Of a DNA stretch of 64,000 bases, positions 38,003-46,365 are shown piece by piece (the stretch's first letter is position 1; every line of letters begins with the position of its first letter). Made by a program: the position numbers and the translations under genes. The notes under the pieces were generated by a model that saw only the letters and a list, made by a program, of their open reading frames with translations, ran no database searches and was not told where the DNA came from. This DNA comes from Fidelibacterota bacterium (GTDB lineage: Bacteria; Fidelibacterota; UBA2242; JAFGTP01): positions 359,872 to 423,871 of the forward strand of contig JAFGTP010000054.1 in the NCBI GenBank assembly GCA_016934035.1. Direction: 5' to 3'.

Positions 38003-41000
38003 ATGAAACCCGTTATTGAGACTAATCAATCTTTAAAAACTAATCATAATGATGATTGCTTGAAAAATAATTTGTATAAAAATATCATAGAGCACTCGCT
38101 GAACGGAGTAGGGATTGAAAAAAACGGAATTATAATTTTTGTCAATAATGCTTTTTTAAAAATACTGGGTTATGGTTCTGAAACTGAAATTCTGGGCAAG
38201 TCTCCATTAGAGTTTGTTTACAAAGATAACATCCAGCAAATAAATGATGCTTTTGAAATGGTACGGGCTGGCAAAAGATACAATGGAAAATTACAAGCTC
38301 AAAAAAAAGATGGAAATGTCATTTACTTGCAGATAATCATGCAACCCCTGTCTGATTCTAATGAAAAAGATCAGATCTCTTTTATAACCTTTATCGATAA
38401 TACACAAATTCTGGATATTCATGAACAATTACATTCTTCAGAAAAAAAATATGAAACGTTGTTAAATACGATTAGTGAAGGCCTTTTGCAAGCAAATAGT
38501 GAAGGCAAAATAGTATTTGCCAATCGGGCAGCTGCAAAGATTTCTGAATATGATTCACCTCAGGAACTGTTGGGTTTGCCAATGACAGATCTCTATGTAA
38601 ACCCTGATGATCGAAATAAATTTCTATCAATAATTAAAAATGAAGGTATCGTTTATAATTATGAATTTTTATTAAAAACAAAGAATCTGAATGAAAAATG
38701 GATTCTGTCAACCATCAAAATTCTAAAAGATGAAAAAGGTAACATTACAGGAACAGAAGGAATATTCAGAGATATCAACGATCGGAAAATCGCTCAGGAC
38801 CAATTACGTGAACGAATTAAAGAGTTGGAACTATTGCATCAAATATCGGAAATTGCAGAAGATTCTTTCCGGCCTTTGGACATCATCGTCAGAGATATTG
38901 TGAACCTGATTCCAAATTCTATGCAGTATTCGAAATTTTGTTCTGTGAGAATCGAATTTAATCAAAATACTTATGAGTCTGTTGATTTTCGAGAAACCAT
39001 AAATCATATTCAAACAAATATTAAGTCAAGAAATAAGGTTATTGGATTGATTAGTGTCGGATACAGAAAAGGTACTACAAGCGACAGCAATCTTTATTTT
39101 AGTTCACAGGAGCAGCGGCTCGTTCAGTCTCTGACAGAACGGCTCGGAAAAATAATCGAACGTAAAGAGACAGAAGAAAAGGTCAATCAACTGAACCAGG
39201 AGATAACACTCACTCAACAAAATGGACACATAGGGCACTGGGAATTTTTTGAAAATCAATTTTATTGTTCTGATGAAGTGTTTCGAATTCTAGAAATCAA
39301 ATCTGATACCCATATCATTGACAAAAATACCTTCTCTCATTTTGTCGACAAAAATGGATATAATAATATTAAAACCCAAATTATTGATCTGTTTGCAAGC
39401 CATAAATCCTTTGAAATTGAATTTAACATCCATACTAAAAAGGGAAATCAAAAACATATAAAGATGAAAGGTTTTTGCTTTGAAAATGAGGGACAGACCA
39501 TTTTCAAAGGGACTTTTGCTGATATCTCTGAACTCAGTGACACAATTACGAAGTTAAAAGATATCGAAATAATTAATCAAAATATCATGGATAGCAGTTA
39601 TGATTGTATCAAAGTGCTGGATTTAGAGGGTCATTTATTATACATGAGTAAAGGAGGACAAAAATTACTTGAAGTTGAGGATGTCAATGATTTCCTGAAT
39701 CACTCCTGGATTGATTTGTGGCAGTCAAAGGACCAGGCAAAAGTCCGTCAGGCAGTAGCGGCGGCTCAAAATGGTCAAACTGGAATGTTTCAGGCTTTTT
39801 GTCCAACAGTTAATCATAAACCCAAATGGTGGGATGTGATCATCACGCCGTTGTATGATTCAAAACAGAAAGTAATCAAATTACTGGCAATTTCCCGGGA
39901 TATTACAGAACAAAAAAAACATGAACAGGATTTAGAAACTTATAAAATGATCGCAGAAAATATTCAGGATCCCATGTCTTATTTAAATGCAAATTTTGAA
40001 TACCAGACGGTGAATGATGTATACTTAAATTATTATAACTTAAATCGGGAAGACATTATCGGAAAAACACCCGGAGAATTGATTGGTGCTGATATATTTT
40101 TGAATATCATTAAACCCCATATGGAGGAGGTTTTAAAGGGTCATCGCGTTTACTATGAAGAATGGGTCGCCTTTCCTGCCCTCGGTAGACGCTACATGGA
40201 AATGAATTATTTTCCGAAATATTCAGAATCCGGTGACGTAATCGGAATCATTTCCCAGGGGCATGATAAAACCAGTGAAAAAAAATTGAAAGATTTACTA
40301 AAATCCGAATCAAAAACCTGGCGTGATTCCATTAATGCCATCGATGATATTTTGATTATTATTAATAAAGATTACAGCATTGAAAAAATTAACCAAAAGG
40401 GTCTTGAACTGTTGGGATTGTCTTCATCTGAAGTGGTTGGTAAAAAATGCTATGAGGTCATACACAAAGAGAAAGAAATCAAAAAATATTGCCCTCTGCA
40501 GAGAACACTTGAAAGCGGTAAAAGCGAATTAACTGAACGGTATGAAAAACTTTTTAACAAATATTTTTCCATAAAATGCTCTCCGGTTTTTGATACCAAA
40601 GGCGACATTGTAAAGTTTGTTGATCTCATGAGGGATATTACACCCTCAAAAAGGCTTGAAAGATCGCTGGAAGCTTCCAATAATAAATTAGTCTTGGCCA
40701 TGAAGATTGCTGAACTGGGCATCTGGCATTGGAATACTTCCGTTAATAACCTGTTATTTGATGAAAATCTGTTAAATATGCTTGGCTATGATGGCACGAT
40801 GCCTTCTGAAAATCCTGATTTTTGGCTTAAAGAAATCCATGAGGCTGACAGAAAAAGGGTTGTGGAAGAGTATGAAAAATTTTTAAATAAACAGATCCCG
40901 GAATTTACCGGCGAATTTAGAATGAGGCGTGCGGACTATAAATATCTGTGGTTATCCTGCAAAGCTCAGTTTGCCGGAACTTATAAAGACACCCTTCGTG

Positions 41001-42304
41001 TAATCGGAATTGTTCAAAATATAAGTACCCAGAAAAGTCTGACAGCGGATCTGGAACTCAATAAAAATATTATCAATCAAAGTCCCGTAGTAGTCTTTTT
41101 ATGGGATAATCAAGAAGGCTGGCCGATCGACTATATTTCTGATAATGTGTATAACCTGGTTGAATATTCAAAAGAGGATTTTTTAACCCAAAAAGTAGAG
41201 TACGCCAAAATCATTCATCCTGATGATTTGAACAGAGTCATGTCTGAAGTACGGGAGCACTCCGGTTTAAAAGTTGATTCTTTTATTCATAAACCCTATC
41301 GATTAATCACAAAATCCGGAAAAACCAAGTGGATTGAAGACAGAACAACCATTATTTATGACGAAAATAAAAATATCACACATTACCAGGGAATTGTTTT
41401 GGATATTACGGAACAGGTAAAAAAGCAGCAGGAATTTAAATTTCAGTCTATGTTGCTGGACCAAATCAAAGATTTCATTACAGCCACTGATGATCAGGGA
41501 AAGATCACCTATGTGAATAATATTGTTTGTCAGCTTTTTGCCAAGACAAAAGATGAATTGATCGGTAAAAGTGTGGAAATTTTTGGTGACAATCCGAAAA
41601 AAGGCAAGACTCAACTGGAAATTGTTAAAAATACAATGAAATTAGGGAAATGGCGTGGCGAAGTTGTTAATTATGACAAAGAGGGCCGGGAAATCATCTT
41701 GGATTTTCGCACTCAGCTGGTCTTCAATGAATACGACCGGAGTATCGGTATGGTGGGAATCAGTACTGATATTACCCATCGAAAGCAAATGGAAGAACAA
41801 ATAAAAGCCAGTGAAAAGAAATATAAATTAATTGCCAATAATTCCAGTGATTTGATCGTGGTAATCGAGAATTTTAAACTCAACTATGTCAGTCCTTCGG
41901 TTGAAAAAATATTGGGATATACGGTTGAGGAGGCAATGACCCTGGATTATCTTCAATTGTTCCATCCTGAAGAGAAAAACTATTTACAGGAGACTATTGA
42001 CGAACGGTTAATGAAAAATACAACGAAACCCCTGCTCATACAGTTTCGCCTGAAAAATAAAAATGAACAATACATCTGGATAGAAGCCGCTATAAACACC
42101 AAAATTGAAAAAAATAACAAGAGAATAGCCATCATCAATGTTCGGGATATTACCCTGCGCAAAAAAACTGAGGAAGTGCTGCAAAAAAGTGAAAGCCTTC
42201 TGCACGAAGCCCAGCATATCGGAAAAATTGGGAGTTATGAAACTCCATTTAGAGAGCGGGCTTTGGGAGGGCTCAAAGGAGTTTTGTCAGATATTTGGTT
42301 TTGA
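38003..42304 (+). CDS. Giant multi-PAS hybrid kinase, N-terminal part (frameshifted)
   Basis: 1433 codons, made of about ten PAS domains in a row (near residues 20-135, 145-270, 400-520, 530-645, 650-765, 775-885, 895-1015, 1020-1140, 1150-1265, 1270-1395) and one GAF-like domain (about 275-390). An eleventh PAS begins near 1400 (EAQHIGKIGSYE) and is cut off. After roughly 42244 the frame leaves PAS-like sequence and meets TGA at 42302. The missing continuation is in another frame, at 42246 onwards. No membrane helix is seen, so it is a cytosolic sensor. The PAS ligands are unknown. As it stands, the product would lack a kinase domain. Either a real one-base insertion or a sequencing error near 42245 explains the break. 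Confidence 0.8.
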   Translation: MKPVIETNQSLKTNHNDDCLKNNLYKNIIEHSLNGVGIEKNGIIIFVNNAFLKILGYGSETEILGKSPLEFVYKDNIQQINDAFEMVRAGKRYNGKLQAQKKDGNVIYLQIIMQPLSDSNEKDQISFITFIDNTQILDIHEQLHSSEKKYETLLNTISEGLLQANSEGKIVFANRAAAKISEYDSPQELLGLPMTDLYVNPDDRNKFLSIIKNEGIVYNYEFLLKTKNLNEKWILSTIKILKDEKGNITGTEGIFRDINDRKIAQDQLRERIKELELLHQISEIAEDSFRPLDIIVRDIVNLIPNSMQYSKFCSVRIEFNQNTYESVDFRETINHIQTNIKSRNKVIGLISVGYRKGTTSDSNLYFSSQEQRLVQSLTERLGKIIERKETEEKVNQLNQEITLTQQNGHIGHWEFFENQFYCSDEVFRILEIKSDTHIIDKNTFSHFVDKNGYNNIKTQIIDLFASHKSFEIEFNIHTKKGNQKHIKMKGFCFENEGQTIFKGTFADISELSDTITKLKDIEIINQNIMDSSYDCIKVLDLEGHLLYMSKGGQKLLEVEDVNDFLNHSWIDLWQSKDQAKVRQAVAAAQNGQTGMFQAFCPTVNHKPKWWDVIITPLYDSKQKVIKLLAISRDITEQKKHEQDLETYKMIAENIQDPMSYLNANFEYQTVNDVYLNYYNLNREDIIGKTPGELIGADIFLNIIKPHMEEVLKGHRVYYEEWVAFPALGRRYMEMNYFPKYSESGDVIGIISQGHDKTSEKKLKDLLKSESKTWRDSINAIDDILIIINKDYSIEKINQKGLELLGLSSSEVVGKKCYEVIHKEKEIKKYCPLQRTLESGKSELTERYEKLFNKYFSIKCSPVFDTKGDIVKFVDLMRDITPSKRLERSLEASNNKLVLAMKIAELGIWHWNTSVNNLLFDENLLNMLGYDGTMPSENPDFWLKEIHEADRKRVVEEYEKFLNKQIPEFTGEFRMRRADYKYLWLSCKAQFAGTYKDTLRVIGIVQNISTQKSLTADLELNKNIINQSPVVVFLWDNQEGWPIDYISDNVYNLVEYSKEDFLTQKVEYAKIIHPDDLNRVMSEVREHSGLKVDSFIHKPYRLITKSGKTKWIEDRTTIIYDENKNITHYQGIVLDITEQVKKQQEFKFQSMLLDQIKDFITATDDQGKITYVNNIVCQLFAKTKDELIGKSVEIFGDNPKKGKTQLEIVKNTMKLGKWRGEVVNYDKEGREIILDFRTQLVFNEYDRSIGMVGISTDITHRKQMEEQIKASEKKYKLIANNSSDLIVVIENFKLNYVSPSVEKILGYTVEEAMTLDYLQLFHPEEKNYLQETIDERLMKNTTKPLLIQFRLKNKNEQYIWIEAAINTKIEKNNKRIAIINVRDITLRKKTEEVLQKSESLLHEAQHIGKIGSYETPFRERALGGLKGVLSDIWF

Positions 42305-44072
42305 CCAGGGCAAAAAATATCACCAGCGTGAATTTGTTCAAATCGTCCATCCTGATGACAGATCAGAGGTGTTGACATATTTTGACAAGTGTTTACAGGA
42401 AAAAATAGATTTTAATTATGAATATCGAGCAATCAATCATAAGACCGGTAAAGTAATCTATGTAAAATCCATGAGCCGGGTTTTTTATAGAGAAGATGGT
42501 ACACCCTATAAAATTTTTGGCACCAAACAAGATATTACAGAGATAAAGATTACCTTAAATCAACTTGAGGAGAGTCAGAAAAAGTATAAATCAATCATAG
42601 AAAATATGCAGGAAGTATATTACCGCAAGGATTTAGACGGAAATTTATTAATCATGAGTGACTCTGCCAAAAATCTTTTTGGCTATGAGTCAATTGATGA
42701 ATTATTAAAATTGAATATTAAACAACTCTATAAAAATCCATTAGATCACGAATATTTTATTGATTTGCTCAAAAAGAACAAAAAAGTAAGAAATTTAGAA
42801 CAAAAATTTTTAAAGAAGGATGGTACGGAAATCATTGTCCTGACCAGTTCACAATATGTCTATGATCAAGAGGATAATATTTCCGGAATCGAAGGTGTCA
42901 TGCTGGATTTCACCGATACAAAAAAGTTACAGGAACAATTATCTCAATCCCAGAAACTGGAATCAATTGGACAATTGGCCTCGGGTGTTGCCCATGATTT
43001 TAATAACTTGCTGACCGTAATAATCGGGTACACTGAGTTGTTGGTTCGAAAATTGGACTCAGACAAGAGCTCTGTGGATATGCTGGAAGAAATATTTTCT
43101 GCGGGAAATAAAGCCCAAAAGTTGACCAACCAGTTGCTCGCTTACAGCCGAAAACAGTTTACAAATCCAAAAATAATTGATTTAAATTTTGAAATTAAAA
43201 ACATCCAAAAAATGTTGCGGCGACTGATCAGAGAAGATATTGAGATTATTTATGATTTAATTCCAAATGATGCCCTGGTTAAAATGGATTCAACCCAGCT
43301 GAACCAGATAATATTTAATTTATCGGTAAATGCAAAAGACGCTATGCCCAAAGGTGGAATAATCAGGATATCCACCAGAGAAATCAATATTGATGATGCC
43401 TTCATCAAAAAATATAATTTTATCAAAGAAAAGGGGACCTATATTGAACTGTCGGTAATGGATACCGGCACCGGAATGGATCAAGATATAAAGGAAAAAA
43501 TATTTGAACCCTTTTTTACCACTAAAGGCATAGGACAAGGAACCGGACTGGGACTTTCAATGGTTTATGGCGTTGTTAAGCAACATGAAGGATATATTCT
43601 TGTTGATAGCGAACCCGGAATAGGCAGTACTTTTAAGATTTATTTTCTTAAAGAAAATCAAACAGTGCCTTTACAAGATTCCCGGTATGCAAATCCATTG
43701 TCACTGGAAAACAAAAACAAAACCATTATGGTCGTTGAAGATGATGATAGTGTCTGTAAATATATTCAAAAAATATTGAAATATGGTGGCTACAAAACAA
43801 TTTGTTTTTCAGATCCAAAACAGGCCGTCGCTAAATACAATGAAATAGCTGAGAGTGTTGATCTTTTACTGACAGATATAATCATGCCAAATTTCAATGG
43901 AAAAGAACTTTGGGAAATACTCAACAAAATGAAACCATTGAAAGTTATTTATGTATCCGGTTATCCGAATGATGTATTGATAAATACAGAAATCAATGAA
44001 AAAATCGCCAATTTTCTGACCAAACCAATCGATTCTAATCTGCTTCTAAATATGATCAATGATATGTTGTGA
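42138..44072 (+). CDS. Giant multi-PAS hybrid kinase, C-terminal part (frameshifted)
   Basis: The reading frame continues the broken PAS from about 42246 (LESGLWEGSKEFCQIFGFDQ) to the stop at 44072. After this completed PAS comes one more (about residues 145-265). The histidine kinase core follows: GVAHDFNNLLTVI with His near 286, then NLSVNAKDAMPKGG, DTGTGM, and GIGQGTGLGLSMVYG. A C-terminal receiver has acceptor Asp near 579 (LTDIIMPNFNG). The first ATG of the frame (42138) lies inside the upstream coding region, has no ribosome binding site, and precedes non-homologous residues. It is therefore unlikely to be a natural start. With the frame restored, the protein would be about 2020 aa. Confidence 0.8.
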   Translation: MFGILPCAKKLRKCCKKVKAFCTKPSISEKLGVMKLHLESGLWEGSKEFCQIFGFDQGKKYHQREFVQIVHPDDRSEVLTYFDKCLQEKIDFNYEYRAINHKTGKVIYVKSMSRVFYREDGTPYKIFGTKQDITEIKITLNQLEESQKKYKSIIENMQEVYYRKDLDGNLLIMSDSAKNLFGYESIDELLKLNIKQLYKNPLDHEYFIDLLKKNKKVRNLEQKFLKKDGTEIIVLTSSQYVYDQEDNISGIEGVMLDFTDTKKLQEQLSQSQKLESIGQLASGVAHDFNNLLTVIIGYTELLVRKLDSDKSSVDMLEEIFSAGNKAQKLTNQLLAYSRKQFTNPKIIDLNFEIKNIQKMLRRLIREDIEIIYDLIPNDALVKMDSTQLNQIIFNLSVNAKDAMPKGGIIRISTREINIDDAFIKKYNFIKEKGTYIELSVMDTGTGMDQDIKEKIFEPFFTTKGIGQGTGLGLSMVYGVVKQHEGYILVDSEPGIGSTFKIYFLKENQTVPLQDSRYANPLSLENKNKTIMVVEDDDSVCKYIQKILKYGGYKTICFSDPKQAVAKYNEIAESVDLLLTDIIMPNFNGKELWEILNKMKPLKVIYVSGYPNDVLINTEINEKIANFLTKPIDSNLLLNMINDML

Positions 44073-44185
44073 TTTTAAAGGGTTAAAAAAACAGAATATC
44101 CGTCAGAAGGTGTATTTAAAAAGTTCTCCAATATCCAAAACAAATCCAATAAGAGTCTTTGGCTCGCCCTGTATTTTTATTTGTG

Positions 44186-44383
44186 TATAGTGATTTTCAG
44201 AATAAATGTCTGATCTCTGGACTCTGTTGCAAAAATCTTCAAATATCGGTCATTCTAAATTTTATAAAGAATCTCAGTGACATGGAAAGGAGATACTTCA
44301 CTTCGTTCAGCATGACAACTTTGGAATTCTGAATTGACTTTTGCAACAGAGTCCTTCGGACATTCCTTTATCAAAACACTATA
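44186..44383. mobile_element. MITE-like palindromic element, copy 2 (repeat B)
   Basis: 198 bp with ends TATAGTGATTTTC and AAAACACTATA. GGACTCTGTTGCAAAA (44219-44234) and TTTTGCAACAGAGTCC (44339-44354) are perfect 16-bp inverted arms inside longer imperfect terminal repeats. The centre carries a 54-base block (44266-44319) that looks identical in the copy at 7817-8204. There is no coding capacity. It directly abuts repeat A on its right side. Confidence 0.7.
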
Positions 44384-44508
44384 TCATCGAAATATCTTGT
44401 AAGTGACAATTCCTATTATCACTTTTCCCGGTTCTCAGCGATAATGGGAATTATCGCCTAGGGTTGGAAACAGTGAAATTGACCCAAAAGACTTCGGTGA
44501 ACGTTATT
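44384..44508 (-). repeat. Dispersed double-hairpin repeat, copy 2 (repeat A)
   Basis: The best-preserved copy. Read on the minus strand it has GCGATAATTCCCATTATCGC (7-bp arms) and GTGATAATAGGAATTGTCAC (8-bp arms with one wobble), joined by TGAGAACC. It begins at the last codon of the AhpD-like gene and supplies its TAA stop, then runs into repeat B. Copies 1 and 3 lie at 7686-7816 and 13113-13232. Confidence 0.75.
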
Positions 44509-44839
44509 TATTTTCATCCCAAAATTTCATGGCCCGGCGAATATGGGGAATGGTAATGGAGCCGCCGACGATGAGGCCGATACTCATCACCTCATCCAGT
44601 TCTTCGTCACTGACCTTGTATTCACGACATTTATCGAGATGATATTTGATGCAGTCGTCGCAGCGTAAAACCAGGGAAGCCACAAGTCCCAGCATCTCCT
44701 TGGTTTTAGCCGGCAATGCGCCTTCTTTGTAGGCATTGGTATCCAGGTTGAAAAACCGTTTGGTGGTTTTACCGGCATATTTCATGATGATTTCGTTGAG
44801 CCCGGCTCTTTCCTCATTAAAATCCTGGGCGGTGGACAT
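44504..44839 (-). CDS. Carboxymuconolactone decarboxylase family protein (AhpD-like)
   Basis: From the ATG at 44839 it is 111 aa. The AhpD-type redox centre is visible: C60 and C63 in LRCDDCIKYH, His67, and the upstream Glu48. Such proteins act as alkylhydroperoxidase or thiol-reductase-like enzymes; a decarboxylase role is unlikely. I chose 44839 because AAAGGAGG lies immediately upstream. The in-frame ATG at 44878 has no usable site and falls in the loop of an inverted repeat. That repeat (44845-44899) can pair with the ribosome binding site. The gene is last in the acnA-icd-gltA run, 72 bp after gltA. Confidence 0.85.
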   Translation of the reverse strand: MSTAQDFNEERAGLNEIIMKYAGKTTKRFFNLDTNAYKEGALPAKTKEMLGLVASLVLRCDDCIKYHLDKCREYKVSDEELDEVMSIGLIVGGSITIPHIRRAMKFWDENK

Positions 44840-44844
44840 AGGAC

Positions 44845-44899
44845 CTCCTTTGTTATTTTCAGCGCTAATTTCTGACATCCACCCAAAATAACAAAGGAG
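44845..44899 (-). promoter_or_regulatory. Inverted repeat masking the AhpD-like gene's ribosome binding site
   Basis: CTCCTTTGTTATTTT (44845-44859) and AAAATAACAAAGGAG (44885-44899) are perfect 15-bp arms around 25 bases. In the minus-strand transcript the 3' arm contains AAAGGAG, the core of the ribosome binding site for the ATG at 44839, so folding would hide it. There is no U-run after the stem, which argues against a terminator. A translational switch or thermometer-like role is inference. Confidence 0.55.
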
Positions 44900-44911
44900 A
44901 TATTGAAAATT

Positions 44912-46276
44912 TTATCGTTGACTGGCGGCGATATAGGCTTTACGGGAAGTGACATTTTTATAGGCCGGGCGAATGATCCTTTTGGATGACATGTTGACTT
45001 CCTCAAGACGATGAGACAACCAGCCCGGCAGTCTGCCCATGGCAAAAACTGGGGTGTAGAGTTCCTCGGGAATGCCGATGCAGGAATAGATAAAGCCAGA
45101 GTAAAAATCCACGTTGGCACAGAGGATTTTCTTCTCCTGGCCCTTTAATCTGTAAAAAACCTCAGGCGCCAGTTTTTCGATTTTGGTATAAAAATCAAAT
45201 TCCTCGGCTCTGTTTTTTTCTTCAGCCAGGGCTGCCGCTTTTTCTTTTAGGATCACTGCCCTAGGGTCGGATTTTGTGTAGATGGCGTGACCGATACCAT
45301 AGATGATGCCCCAACCGTCGTAGGTTTCTTTGCGTAGGATTTTTTCCAGGTAAGCGCCGATCTCGGTCTCGTCTTTCCAGTTGCTGATGTTAAACTTGAG
45401 GTGGTCCATCATCTCCATGACTTTATGGTTCGCCCCGCCGTGGTAAATGCCTTTGAGAGAAGCGATTCCGGAACTGATAGCGGAATAGGTGTCGGTGCCG
45501 GCAGAACTGGTGACCCGGACTGTGAAGGTTGAGTTGTTCCCTCCTCCGTGCTCGGCGTGGACGGACAGGCAGATGTCCAGCAGTTCGGCTTCCAGTGGTG
45601 TGAATTTTTCACCTTTCAGCAAATAGAGAAAATTTTCAGCTGTGGTGAGGTCTTCCCTGGGATGGCGAATGGATAAGGTCTGCTTCTGATAAATATGGCG
45701 GTAGGAATTGTAAGCATAAGCCACAAGGGTTGGAAATTTTGCCAAAAGGTTGATGGCCTGTTTGGCGACATTTTCTTCACTTCTGTCTTCGGCTTTTTCA
45801 TCCAGCGGATAGAGGTCCAGCACAGCCCGGGCCAGACTGTTCATCAGGTTCTTTCCCGGTGGATTGGAGACCAGGTTTTTGATAAAATAATCCGGCAATG
45901 TCCGGCTGTTCTTCAGCAGACTGGAAAATTCTTCCAGCTCGCTGTAATCTGGTAATTCTCCGGAAAGCAACAGGTAGCAGATTTCATCAAATCCGTGTCG
46001 GCCTTCCCGCAAATATCCCGCAATCAGGTCTTTCAGTTCATAACCCCGGTAATAAAGTTCGCCTTCACAAGGTTCCACCTGGCCGTTGGTTTTCCTGTAT
46101 CCCACGACATCACCGATATTGGTCAATCCCACTAAAACACCGGTGTGGTCTTCATTTCTGAGGCCGCGCTTGACTTCATACCTGAAGTAAAGCTCTTTTT
46201 TGATCTGACAGGACCTTTTGAGTTTTCGGCTCAAAGATTGGATGTATTTTTCTTCGATAACTGTAAAATGGTTCAT
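44912..46276 (-). CDS. gltA: Citrate synthase
   Basis: Condenses oxaloacetate and acetyl-CoA; first step of the TCA cycle. 454 aa, of the usual Si-type citrate synthase fold, not the HMGL-type Re enzyme. Visible features are the N-terminal YYRGYELKDLIAGY segment, the catalytic His in SVHAEHGGGNNSTF, YHGGANHKVMEMM, and the active-site GIGHAIYTKSDPRA. It lies downstream of icd with a 90-bp gap, and is followed by the AhpD-like gene. Methylcitrate synthase is an alternative within the family, but the acnA-icd neighbours favour citrate. Confidence 0.94.
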   Translation of the reverse strand: MNHFTVIEEKYIQSLSRKLKRSCQIKKELYFRYEVKRGLRNEDHTGVLVGLTNIGDVVGYRKTNGQVEPCEGELYYRGYELKDLIAGYLREGRHGFDEICYLLLSGELPDYSELEEFSSLLKNSRTLPDYFIKNLVSNPPGKNLMNSLARAVLDLYPLDEKAEDRSEENVAKQAINLLAKFPTLVAYAYNSYRHIYQKQTLSIRHPREDLTTAENFLYLLKGEKFTPLEAELLDICLSVHAEHGGGNNSTFTVRVTSSAGTDTYSAISSGIASLKGIYHGGANHKVMEMMDHLKFNISNWKDETEIGAYLEKILRKETYDGWGIIYGIGHAIYTKSDPRAVILKEKAAALAEEKNRAEEFDFYTKIEKLAPEVFYRLKGQEKKILCANVDFYSGFIYSCIGIPEELYTPVFAMGRLPGWLSHRLEEVNMSSKRIIRPAYKNVTSRKAYIAASQR

Positions 46277-46365
46277 TCTGCCTCAACTGGTTAAAAACTC
46301 AAGGTACACCACTGGTTTTGAATGAAAGACCCTTTCCGGTCCTTTATAAACGGGAAAAACGGTGG

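Noticed and set aside
42138..42245. ATG at 42138 as an independent start for the second kinase half
   Set aside because: It sits inside the coding sequence of the first half, lacks a ribosome binding site, and the residues before 42246 in that frame are not PAS-like.
42230..42304. Programmed frameshifting in the giant kinase
   Set aside because: No slippery run, downstream structure or ribosome-binding-like stimulator is evident at the junction; a simple indel or sequencing error is more economical.
44186..44383. Calling repeat B a true IS6-family insertion sequence
   Set aside because: Only the inner core resembles IS6 ends; there is no transposase, and the outer ends (TATAGTG) do not match that family.
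44845..44899. Rho-independent terminator between gltA and the AhpD-like gene
   Set aside because: The stem is AT-rich and not followed by a U-run; instead it overlaps the next ribosome binding site.
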